A stretch of 6,196 nt of DNA from Candidatus Omnitrophota bacterium (lineage in GTDB: Bacteria; Omnitrophota; Gorgyraeia; JAHIPI01). Position 1 is the first letter of the stretch, and the number at the start of each line of letters is the position of its first letter. The notes below the pieces were generated by a model. It ran no database searches. It saw only the letters and a list, made by a program, of their open reading frames with translations, and was not told the origin of the DNA. The translations under genes and the position numbers were made by a program. Below, piece by piece: positions 1 through 5,624 of this stretch. The stretch lies in the NCBI GenBank assembly GCA_030616695.1, contig JAUWWU010000060.1, forward strand, positions 1 through 6,196, written 5' to 3'.

Positions 1-602
1 ATATAGGCCATGATATCGTCAAAGAGATCCTGGGATTTGCCGGAAAAGTCATTGAGGGTATGGATGCCGTCATTATCGAAGATTACGGCAAAGGGGTGAT
101 CATCCCGGGCCGTATCGAGGAATTGATAAAATTGGCGAAGAGCCACGGAAAGATCATCACCGTGGACCCCAAGGAAGACCATTTTTCTTTATATAAGAAC
201 GCCACTGCGATAACCCCTAATCATTATGAGGCGGCAAAAGCTGTCGGCGCCAAGGTAAATGATGATATGGAGGTCAAAGACATTGGAAAGAAATTGCTTA
301 AACAGCTTAATTGCAAGGCAGTGCTTATGACGCTGGGCGAAGGGGGCATGTGCGTATTTGAGAAATCGGGCAGGATAACGAGGATACCTACCTTTGCCCA
401 GGATGTCTATGACGTGTCAGGGGCGGGCGATACGGTTATAGGCGCTTATACGCTCGCCATGGCGGCAGGCGCGCGAAATATAGAAGCGGCGCATATCGCC
501 AATTGTGCGGCCGGGATTGTGGTCGGGAAAGTCGGCATAGAAGCAGCTAAACAAAGAGAGCTGATGAGCAAAATCCAAAGAGAGGTCAAGAGGAAGAGAT
601 GA
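1..602 (+). CDS. rfaE1: D-glycero-beta-D-manno-heptose-7-phosphate kinase (PfkB family), 5' truncated by the window edge
   Basis: This is the C-terminal part of a ribokinase/PfkB-fold sugar kinase. The frame is open from base 3, upstream of the first ATG at 60, so the real start lies outside the window; 199 codons are visible of an expected 320 or so. Family-typical segments are EDYGKGV shortly after base 60, VDPK (about 162-173), ITPNHYEA, LGEGGM, and the PfkB signature VSGAGDT, whose GAGDT is at about 420-434 and carries the catalytic Asp. IPTFAQDVYDVSGAGDT and the CAAGIVVGKVG segment match the HldE/RfaE heptose kinase subgroup better than ribokinase or fructokinase. The family phosphorylates heptose-7-phosphate at O-1 in the cytoplasmic route to ADP-heptose. 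The protein ends right after the kinase domain, so the nucleotidyltransferase half of E. coli HldE is not fused here. Its stop overlaps the kdsB start at ATGA. Confidence 0.9.
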   Translation, partial: IGHDIVKEILGFAGKVIEGMDAVIIEDYGKGVIIPGRIEELIKLAKSHGKIITVDPKEDHFSLYKNATAITPNHYEAAKAVGAKVNDDMEVKDIGKKLLKQLNCKAVLMTLGEGGMCVFEKSGRITRIPTFAQDVYDVSGAGDTVIGAYTLAMAAGARNIEAAHIANCAAGIVVGKVGIEAAKQRELMSKIQREVKRKR

Positions 603-1324
603 TGAAGGCCATAGGCGTTATTCCGGCGAGATTCAGCTCGACCAGGTTTACGGGTAAAGTGCTGGCAGATCTGGGCGGGAAGCCGGTGGTGCAGCATGTC
701 TGGGAAAGAGCGAAGGATTCTAAGTTGCTTGACGACCTGATAATCGCGGCCGATGACGAAAGGGTGATAGAAGCGGCAAAGGGCTTTGATGCGAAGGTCG
801 TTTATACCTCGCCCGACCAGCCCAGCGGGACAGACAGGCTGATCGAGGTCGTAAATCCGATTGACGTGGAGGTCATTATAAATATTCAGGGCGATGAGCC
901 CATGGTCCGGCCGGAGATGATAGACGAACTGGCAAGGACGGTCCTCGAGGATAAAGATATATATATGGCCACGCTGGCGAAAAGGATAGAGGATAAAGCA
1001 GATATCAATAATCCGAACATCATCAAGCTGGTGAAGGATAAAAACGGATTCGCCCTGTATTTTTCAAGGTCCGTGATACCGCACCCGAGATTTAAGACCG
1101 TTACGCCCTATTTTAAGCATATCGGCCTTTACGCCTACAAGAAGGATTTCCTCTTCGAATTCGCAAACTTGCCGAAATCCCATCTTGAAATGACGGAAGG
1201 GCTTGAACAATTGAGGGTCCTGGAAAGCGGCTATAAAATAAAAGTGGTGGAGACAGAATTCGACACAATAGGGATAGATACGCCGGAAGACCAGGAAAGA
1301 GCCCAGGCTGCGATGGGGTTTTAG
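599..1324 (+). CDS. kdsB: 3-deoxy-manno-octulosonate cytidylyltransferase (CMP-Kdo synthetase)
   Basis: KdsB couples Kdo to CMP from CTP in the cytoplasm, giving the donor for Kdo transfer to lipid A. At 241 residues it has normal family length. The nucleotide-binding start IPARFSSTRFTGK is at residues 8-20, SGTDR at 76-80, the Mg-binding loop NIQGDEP at 95-101 (Asp99), FSRSVIPHPR at 155-164, HIGLYAY at 174-180, the E..EGLEQLR block at 197-206, and GIDTPED at 225-231 (Asp227). One oddity is RFTGK where most members have R-x-PGK, so the usual Pro is Thr18. Two tandem ATGs are possible starts: 599, which overlaps the upstream stop, and 602. AAGAGGA at 588-594 sits 4 and 7 bases from them, so 602 is equally or more likely. 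Translation is probably coupled to the kinase gene. Confidence 0.95.
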   Translation: MMKAIGVIPARFSSTRFTGKVLADLGGKPVVQHVWERAKDSKLLDDLIIAADDERVIEAAKGFDAKVVYTSPDQPSGTDRLIEVVNPIDVEVIINIQGDEPMVRPEMIDELARTVLEDKDIYMATLAKRIEDKADINNPNIIKLVKDKNGFALYFSRSVIPHPRFKTVTPYFKHIGLYAYKKDFLFEFANLPKSHLEMTEGLEQLRVLESGYKIKVVETEFDTIGIDTPEDQERAQAAMGF

Positions 1325-1390
1325 TAAGGCAAATGGGCGTAGACAATCGCAGTTGAACCAAAGGACTATTAACGACAGTAAGGACATTAA

Positions 1391-1438
1391 TAGGGACATT
1401 TTCCCAGCCTTGTATTAGCTTTAAGGAAAGTGTCCCTA
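1391..1438. repeat. Imperfect 14-bp inverted repeat (hairpin) in the kdsB-kdsA spacer
   Basis: The left arm TAGGGACATTTTCC (1391-1404) and right arm GGAAAGTGTCCCTA (1425-1438) are complementary except at one position (T1399 against G1430), which is a G-U pair in RNA. The stem is therefore 14 continuous pairs around a 20-base loop. No T-run follows, so an ordinary intrinsic terminator is unlikely. Terminal TAGGGACA palindromes of this style resemble REP-type or MITE-type short elements moved by IS200-like (RAYT) transposases. That comparison is from memory, and no transposase lies in the window. A role in mRNA stability or leader folding is an alternative. Confidence 0.75.
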
Positions 1439-1442
1439 CACA

Positions 1443-1446
1443 AGGG
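1443..1446 (+). promoter_or_regulatory. Ribosome binding site (AGGG) that decides the kdsA start
   Basis: AGGG at 1443-1446 is 6 bases from the ATG at 1453 but abuts the in-frame ATG at 1447, so the later start is favoured. AGGGA (1443-1447) is also fully complementary to TCCCT (1433-1437), which lies in the right arm of the adjoining inverted repeat. Confidence 0.6.
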
Positions 1447-1452
1447 ATGATA

Positions 1453-2274
1453 ATGAATCCAATTATACTCGGAAATATAAAGATCGGCGGCAAAAATCCG
1501 ATGGTTTTAATAGCGGGACCGTGTGTGATAGAAAGCGAGAATAGCGCGCTGCGCCACGCAGAGGAGATCAAGAAGATCGCGGATAAGCTTAAGGTCCCCT
1601 TTATATTTAAATCGAGTTACAATAAAGCTAACAGGACATCCGTAAATTCCTACCGGGGGCCTGGTATCGATAGTGGACTGAAGATCTTGAAAAAGATTAA
1701 AGACACCGGCGTTTTTGTGTTAAGCGACGTTCACGGTATTGAGGAGGTAGAAAGGGCGGCCGGGGTTCTGGATATAATACAGATACCGGCATTCCTTTCA
1801 AGGCAGACGGATTTGATCATAGCGGCGGCAAAGACAGGCAGGATCATTAATATAAAAAAGGGGCAGTTTCTTTCGCCCTGGGATATAAAACATGCTATCG
1901 AAAAGGTGCGGTCGACGGGCAACGAGAAGGTATTGGTGACCGAGCGGGGCAGCAGTTTCGGATATAATAATCTGGTGAGCGATTTCCGCTCTATTATAGT
2001 AATGAAGGATTTCGAGATCCCCGTTATTTATGATGCGAGCCATTCCAACCAGATGCCGGGCGGTCTCGGCGAGAAAAGCGGAGGCGACAGAAGGTTTATA
2101 AGTCCGCTGATACTTGCCGCTGCCTCAGTAGGCGCCGACGGGATATTTGTGGAAGTCCACGAGGATCCCGATAAGGCCTTGTGCGACGGCCCCAATATGC
2201 TGCCGCTGAAAGAATTACAAAGCGTTCTCCAAAAGGTAAAAGAGATAGAACGAATAACGCGGGGACAGATATGA
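1453..2274 (+). CDS. kdsA: 3-deoxy-8-phosphooctulonate synthase (Kdo-8-phosphate synthase), metal-dependent type
   Basis: KdsA condenses arabinose-5-phosphate with phosphoenolpyruvate to Kdo-8-phosphate in the cytoplasm. The 273-residue product is full length for this TIM-barrel DAHP/KDOP synthase family. Visible marks are LIAGPCVIES (19-28), FKSSYNKANR (52-61), IQIPAFLSRQTD (109-120), NIKKGQFLSPWD (133-144), TERGSSFGYNN (163-173), DASHSNQMPGG (194-204) and FVEVH (232-236). Cys24 in GPC, where the metal-independent E. coli enzyme has Asn, together with His197, Glu234 and Asp245, matches the metal-ligand set of the Aquifex-type enzyme. The start at 1453 is chosen for ribosome-binding-site spacing; 1447 would add two residues. 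The stop overlaps the kdsD start at ATGA (2271-2274), indicating coupled translation with the enzyme that makes its substrate. Confidence 0.95.
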   Translation: MNPIILGNIKIGGKNPMVLIAGPCVIESENSALRHAEEIKKIADKLKVPFIFKSSYNKANRTSVNSYRGPGIDSGLKILKKIKDTGVFVLSDVHGIEEVERAAGVLDIIQIPAFLSRQTDLIIAAAKTGRIINIKKGQFLSPWDIKHAIEKVRSTGNEKVLVTERGSSFGYNNLVSDFRSIIVMKDFEIPVIYDASHSNQMPGGLGEKSGGDRRFISPLILAAASVGADGIFVEVHEDPDKALCDGPNMLPLKELQSVLQKVKEIERITRGQI

Positions 2275-3230
2275 GTATAGCTAAAGCGAAAGAGGTCTTG
2301 AGAGCAGAGGCGAAGGCCATCCGCGAGTTGGTAAAGAGGATTGACAGCAATTTCGAAAAGGCCGTACGCCTGGCCTTAAAGACCAAGGGCCGCGTTATAG
2401 TGATGGGTATGGGAAAACCCGGTTTTATCGCCCAGAAGATATCCGCCACGCTTTCCTCTACCGGGACGCCAAGCCTTTTCCTTCATCCCGCAGAGGCGCT
2501 CCACGGAGACTTGGGAAGGGTGACAAAGGACGATTGTCTGATTGCGATATCCAGCAGCGGCGAGACAGAGGAGATAATCCGGCTGCTGCCGATAATCAAA
2601 AAGATAGGAGCGGCTTTAATAGCGATGGTAGGCAATACCAATTCTACTTTAGCGAAAAACAGTGATTGTGTCCTGGACGTGAGCATAAAGAAAGAGGCAT
2701 GTCCGCTCGGGCTTGCGCCTACGACAAGCACTACCGTAATGCTTGCCATGGGAGACGCTTTGTCCGTAGCATTACAGGAAAAAAAGGGTTTTAAGGTGGA
2801 GCATTTCGCTTTATACCATCCCGGCGGCAGCCTGGGCAAGAGGTTGCTTCTTGAAGTCGGCGATATTATGAGGAGGAGTAACGCAAGTCCGGTCGTGAAA
2901 GAGGATACGCTGGTAAAGGACGTCCTGCTTAAAATAACGCAGGCAAGGGCCGGAAGCGCCAGCATTATCGGTAAAAGAGGCATATTGAAAGGCATATTTA
3001 CGGACGGGGACCTGAGAAGACATCTAAGAGCCGAGGGCGACATAACGAATAAGAAGGTAAAAGATGTCATGACAAAGAAGCCGGTGACCGTTTATAGCGA
3101 TATGATGGCGATAGACGCCCTCAGGATCCTACAGTCAAAAAATATAGACGAAGTGCCGGTAATAGATAATAAGGGCAGGCCCATCGGACTTTTGGATGTT
3201 CAGGATTTGTTAAAAGCAGGACTTGTATAA
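2271..3230 (+). CDS. kdsD: Arabinose-5-phosphate isomerase (KdsD/KpsF family)
   Basis: KdsD interconverts ribulose-5-phosphate and arabinose-5-phosphate, the first step of Kdo synthesis. The 319-residue product has an N-terminal SIS sugar-isomerase domain (about 35-175) and two C-terminal CBS domains (about 198-255 and 262-319), the standard architecture. Key segments are GMGKPG (46-51), HPAEALHGDLG (72-82), SSSGETEEI (94-102), KEACPLGLAPT (141-151), HPGGSLGKRL (183-192) and GIFTDGDLRR (241-250). Lys49, Glu101, Glu142 and His183 align with the E. coli active-site residues Lys59, Glu111, Glu152 and His193 at a constant offset of 10, so the enzyme looks intact. The frame is open up to 2181, but homology begins at MSIAKAKEVL and the ATG at 2271 overlaps the kdsA stop, so 2271 is the start. 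GGGGA at 2261-2265 is a modest ribosome binding site. Confidence 0.95.
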   Translation: MSIAKAKEVLRAEAKAIRELVKRIDSNFEKAVRLALKTKGRVIVMGMGKPGFIAQKISATLSSTGTPSLFLHPAEALHGDLGRVTKDDCLIAISSSGETEEIIRLLPIIKKIGAALIAMVGNTNSTLAKNSDCVLDVSIKKEACPLGLAPTTSTTVMLAMGDALSVALQEKKGFKVEHFALYHPGGSLGKRLLLEVGDIMRRSNASPVVKEDTLVKDVLLKITQARAGSASIIGKRGILKGIFTDGDLRRHLRAEGDITNKKVKDVMTKKPVTVYSDMMAIDALRILQSKNIDEVPVIDNKGRPIGLLDVQDLLKAGLV

Positions 3231-3231
3231 G

Positions 3232-3266
3232 AAATTACAAATTACAAGTCACAAATTACAAACAAG
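3232..3266. repeat. 7-base tandem repeat (AAATTAC type) in the kdsD-kdsC spacer
   Basis: Five consecutive heptamers read AAATTAC, AAATTAC, AAGTCAC, AAATTAC and AAACAAG. Three are identical, one differs at two positions and the last is degenerate. The array starts two bases after the kdsD stop codon. Such AAATTACAA strings occur as dispersed intergenic repeats in many candidate-phylum genomes; that statement is from memory. No function can be read from it directly. Confidence 0.75.
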
Positions 3267-3270
3267 GGAC

Positions 3271-3291
3271 AAATTCCAATATTTGGAATTT
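3271..3291. repeat. Perfect 9-bp hairpin overlapping the kdsC ribosome binding site
   Basis: AAATTCCAA (3271-3279) and TTGGAATTT (3283-3291) are exact reverse complements around the 3-base loop TAT, ending two bases before the kdsC ATG. The only near-cognate ribosome binding site at normal spacing, GGA at 3285-3287, lies inside the right arm. A stronger AAGGGA (3264-3269) lies just 5' of the stem. The stem is AT-rich with only two G-C pairs, so its stability in vivo is uncertain. Confidence 0.75.
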
Positions 3292-3293
3292 AT

Positions 3294-3830
3294 ATGTCGC
3301 AGATAGAGGAGAAGGCAAAAAAGATTAAATTGCTGGTAATGGATGTAGACGGCGTCCTTACGGACGGCCACATCGTCTATGCCAACTCCGGCGATGAATT
3401 AAAATTCTTCGATGTTACCGACGGCATGGGTCTGGCGCTCTGGGCCCGCGCCGGTTTAAAAAGCGCCGTCCTGACCGCTAAAAAATCAAGGCTCATCTCC
3501 AGGCGTTCAAAGGCCATGCATATAGACAGGGTCTACCAGAGCGCATTCAGAAAATCAGAAGTTTTTAAAAAAATATTGGCGGACTTTAATGTCTCACCCG
3601 TAGAGGTATGTTTTATGGGCGATGATGTAGTCGATATACCGGTCCTGAAGAGGGTCGGCTTTGCCGTCGGCATGCCCAACGCTGTCCCGGAGGTAAAAAG
3701 CGAGGTGCATTACATCACGAAGCGGGAAGGCGGAAGAGGCGCAGTCCGCGAAGTAATAGATATGATCCTGAAAATTCAGGGTAGCTGGGTTGAAGTGACA
3801 AAGAGATATTATGAAGCGGAAGCCGTATAG
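3294..3830 (+). CDS. kdsC: 3-deoxy-D-manno-octulosonate 8-phosphate phosphatase (KdsC), HAD family
   Basis: KdsC hydrolyses Kdo-8-phosphate to Kdo and phosphate, the step before KdsB. The 178-residue product is a capless HAD phosphatase, normally a tetramer. Motif I is MDVDGVLTDG (16-25, nucleophile Asp17 and acid/base Asp19), motif II Thr61 in VLTAKKSR, motif III probably Lys87, and motif IV MGDDVVDIPVL (108-118). EGGRGAVRE (145-153) is the C-terminal KdsC hallmark that separates it from general HAD enzymes. Two deviations are visible: the common TGR of motif II is TAK, and the usual FNVRDG is FDVTDG. The catalytic residues remain, so activity is expected. The ATG at 3294 is the only sensible start. 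The last 20 bases overlap the acyltransferase gene in another frame. Confidence 0.9.
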   Translation: MSQIEEKAKKIKLLVMDVDGVLTDGHIVYANSGDELKFFDVTDGMGLALWARAGLKSAVLTAKKSRLISRRSKAMHIDRVYQSAFRKSEVFKKILADFNVSPVEVCFMGDDVVDIPVLKRVGFAVGMPNAVPEVKSEVHYITKREGGRGAVREVIDMILKIQGSWVEVTKRYYEAEAV

Positions 3831-4716
3831 ATTTTTTCTCTATTTGCTGCTGGAGTTTCTGCATATAATAGTAATTATATTACCGTATAATATAGTCGTT
3901 TTTCTCGGGGGCTTCCTCGGGGATTTAGCTTATTATGTTCTTTCAAAATATAGGAAAATCACGCTTGAGAATCTGAACGGGGCCTTTACGGCTGAGAAGA
4001 GCGAAAAGGAAATAGAGGAGATTGCCAAAGGTGTATTCCGCAATCTCGGAAAGACCGGCGCGGAATGCCTGAGTTTACACAAGTTCGGCGGCAAGGCCCT
4101 GAAGAGAATCATGAACGAAGAGGACTTCCAGCCGCTGTTTGATATACTGTCCAAAGGCAAAGGCGTAATCGCGATCGGCAGCCATTCTGGCAATTGGGAG
4201 ATGACCTCCGTATGCGCCGCGGCGTTCGGCCTGGACGTTACAATAATCGGCAGAAGGATATATTACCCTCCTTATAATAAATTCCTGGTCTCCATAAGGG
4301 AAGATAAGGGCGTGAAGACTCTTTATAGAGACGATAAAAACATCCTGAGAAAATCCCTGGCTGTCCTTAAAGCCAATAAGGTGCTGGGCATAGTTCCGGA
4401 TCAGGATGTCGACAGCGTTGACGGCGTATTTGTGAATTTTTTCGGAAAACCGGCGTATACGCCTACGGGACCGGTAATAATGGCTATGCTTTCCGGGGCG
4501 CCGCTTTTGCCGACATTTACGGTGAGAGAAAAAGGGAAATTGCGCCTGTTGATAGACGAGCCTATTTACTTCGAAGGCAGCGGCGACAGAAAAAAAGATA
4601 TACGGGATTATACGCAAAAATGGTCGGATGTAGTCGAAAAATATATCAGGCGGTACCCTTCGATGTGGGTATGGATGCATAGGCGATGGAAGACAAAACC
4701 GGATAAAGACATATGA
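3811..4716 (+). CDS. lpxL: Lipid A biosynthesis acyltransferase, LpxL/HtrB (LABLAT) family
   Basis: Members add a secondary acyl chain to Kdo-lipid A at the cytoplasmic face of the inner membrane. The 301-residue product has the expected length. It has a hydrophobic N-terminus (about residues 8-44, one or two membrane segments), YRKITLENLNGAF (47-59), the catalytic HX4E motif as HSGNWE (His125, Glu130), VPDQDVD (195-201), FFGKPAYTPTG (210-220), and the closing signature PSMWVWMHRRWKTKP (283-297). This C-terminal block is highly typical of LpxL/LpxM. LpxL, LpxM and LpxP cannot be told apart from motifs alone, and the acyl chain length is unknown. The start codon at 3811 follows AAGAG at 3801-3805 and overlaps kdsC by 20 bases; the stop overlaps lptCA at ATGA. 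Being placed between kdsC and the lpt genes fits lipid A completion just before export. Confidence 0.88.
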   Translation: MKRKPYRFFLYLLLEFLHIIVIILPYNIVVFLGGFLGDLAYYVLSKYRKITLENLNGAFTAEKSEKEIEEIAKGVFRNLGKTGAECLSLHKFGGKALKRIMNEEDFQPLFDILSKGKGVIAIGSHSGNWEMTSVCAAAFGLDVTIIGRRIYYPPYNKFLVSIREDKGVKTLYRDDKNILRKSLAVLKANKVLGIVPDQDVDSVDGVFVNFFGKPAYTPTGPVIMAMLSGAPLLPTFTVREKGKLRLLIDEPIYFEGSGDRKKDIRDYTQKWSDVVEKYIRRYPSMWVWMHRRWKTKPDKDI

Positions 4717-5624
4717 GTTTATTTCGAATGAATAAAAAATTGATTTTTATAGCAATCGTTATTCTTATCGCCGCCTATTTTTACGCTGATGTAAAGATGC
4801 CGAAAGAGGAGCCGGAGACAAAGGTCGGTCCGGAGGAATCCGGCATCCCGCAGATCTCCGAAGACATTCAGGAAACCGTAATGACGGAGCTTGACGAAGA
4901 ACAGAAGATCCTGTCTTTTGACATGACCGGCTATACGGACGACGGAAGGAAAAAATGGGATATCCAGGGCGAGTCCGCAAATATAGTTTCCGATATAGCG
5001 ATATTGGACAATATAAAAGCAAATGCCTACAGCGAGAACAGGACGGTTACGCTGCAGGCAAATAGCGGAAAGTATAACAAGAAAGACAACTCTGTCAGGC
5101 TGGAAGATAATGTTATAGTAACTACCTCTGACGGCGTTAACCTGCGGGCGGAATGGCTTGAATGGGACTCCGAAACAGGCAATATAAAAACAGACAGTTT
5201 TGTAGAAGTTACGAAAGATGACCTTTATGCGTCCGGCCGCGGCGCTTTGGCAAACACAAAGGATAAAGAGATCCAATTGGAAGAGGATGTTAAAGTAAAA
5301 CAGGGCGAGATAACCATAAACTGCAGAGGCCCTCTTATTATCGATTACGGCAAAAATGAGGCATCTTTTTATAACAGGGTTAAGGTAACTGAGCCGCGAG
5401 GGGAATTGAAGGCGGACCGCCTTGATATATTCTTTAATCCGGAGTCGCGCGAGATGGAGAGCATAGTGGCTGAGGGAAACGTGGAACTTAAGCAGGATGC
5501 AAACGTTGCCAAGGGGCAGAGGATTATTTATACTATAGCCACCGGCAAGGCGATACTCACGGGGAATCCCGAGATACTCATATATTCGAAAAAGGACATC
5601 AAAGATGCATTTATTGGAGATTAA
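4713..5624 (+). CDS. lptC: LptC-LptA fusion: membrane-anchored periplasmic LPS transport bridge protein
   Basis: The 303-residue product joins two proteins that are separate in E. coli. Residues 9-26 are one hydrophobic segment after a lysine-containing N-terminus, fitting an inner-membrane anchor with the rest in the periplasm. An acidic linker (about 30-65) follows. Residues about 66-195 resemble Lpt[22 protein letters not shown] and [12 protein letters not shown] show the beta-rich repeats of that jellyroll. Residues about 200-292 resemble the OstA/LptA domain: [48 protein letters not shown]. Known function: LptC takes LPS from LptBFG and LptA passes it to LptD. The second half is shorter than full LptA, so a separate lptA may exist elsewhere. 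The 4713 start overlaps the upstream stop; 4728 is an alternative start without a clear ribosome binding site. The end overlaps lptB by 20 bases, the usual partner. Confidence 0.85.
   Translation: MSLFRMNKKLIFIAIVILIAAYFYADVKMPKEEPETKVGPEESGIPQISEDIQETVMTELDEEQKILSFDMTGYTDDGRKKWDIQGESANIVSDIAILDNIKANAYSENRTVTLQANSGKYNKKDNSVRLEDNVIVTTSDGVNLRAEWLEWDSETGNIKTDSFVEVTKDDLYASGRGALANTKDKEIQLEEDVKVKQGEITINCRGPLIIDYGKNEASFYNRVKVTEPRGELKADRLDIFFNPESREMESIVAEGNVELKQDANVAKGQRIIYTIATGKAILTGNPEILIYSKKDIKDAFIGD

Larger units (their letters stand above)
1325..1446. other. 122-base spacer between kdsB and kdsA, with repeats and potential hairpins
   Basis: No open reading frame of note fills this gap. It holds two similar direct copies, AAGGACTATTAA (1361-1372) and AAGGACATTAA (1380-1390), followed by a long inverted repeat (1391-1438) and the kdsA ribosome binding site. 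I see no convincing -35/-10 promoter pair. The neighbouring junctions within the block are overlaps, so a gap here stands out and may mark an insertion, a deletion of an intervening gene, or a regulatory leader for kdsA. Confidence 0.7.

Noticed and set aside
60..602. Complete small kinase gene starting at 60
   Set aside because: The frame is open upstream to base 3 and encodes family-like sequence, and the PfkB N-terminal half is missing. The gene is cut by the window edge.
1353..1390. Promoter for kdsA (TTGAAC with TATTAA or CATTAA)
   Set aside because: The spacings are about 8 and 26 bases, neither near 17, so there is no supported -35/-10 pair.
1391..1438. Intrinsic terminator after kdsB
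   Set aside because: The stem is good but the loop is 20 bases and no T-run follows the right arm, so I did not call a terminator.
1064..1571. Minus-strand frames crossing the kdsB-kdsA spacer
   Set aside because: They mostly lie opposite kdsB and kdsA coding sequence and show no family motif.
2181..2270. Longer kdsD beginning at 2181
   Set aside because: The extra 30 residues overlap the kdsA C-terminus, have no family similarity, and the ATG at 2271 gives the normal N-terminus and an ATGA junction.
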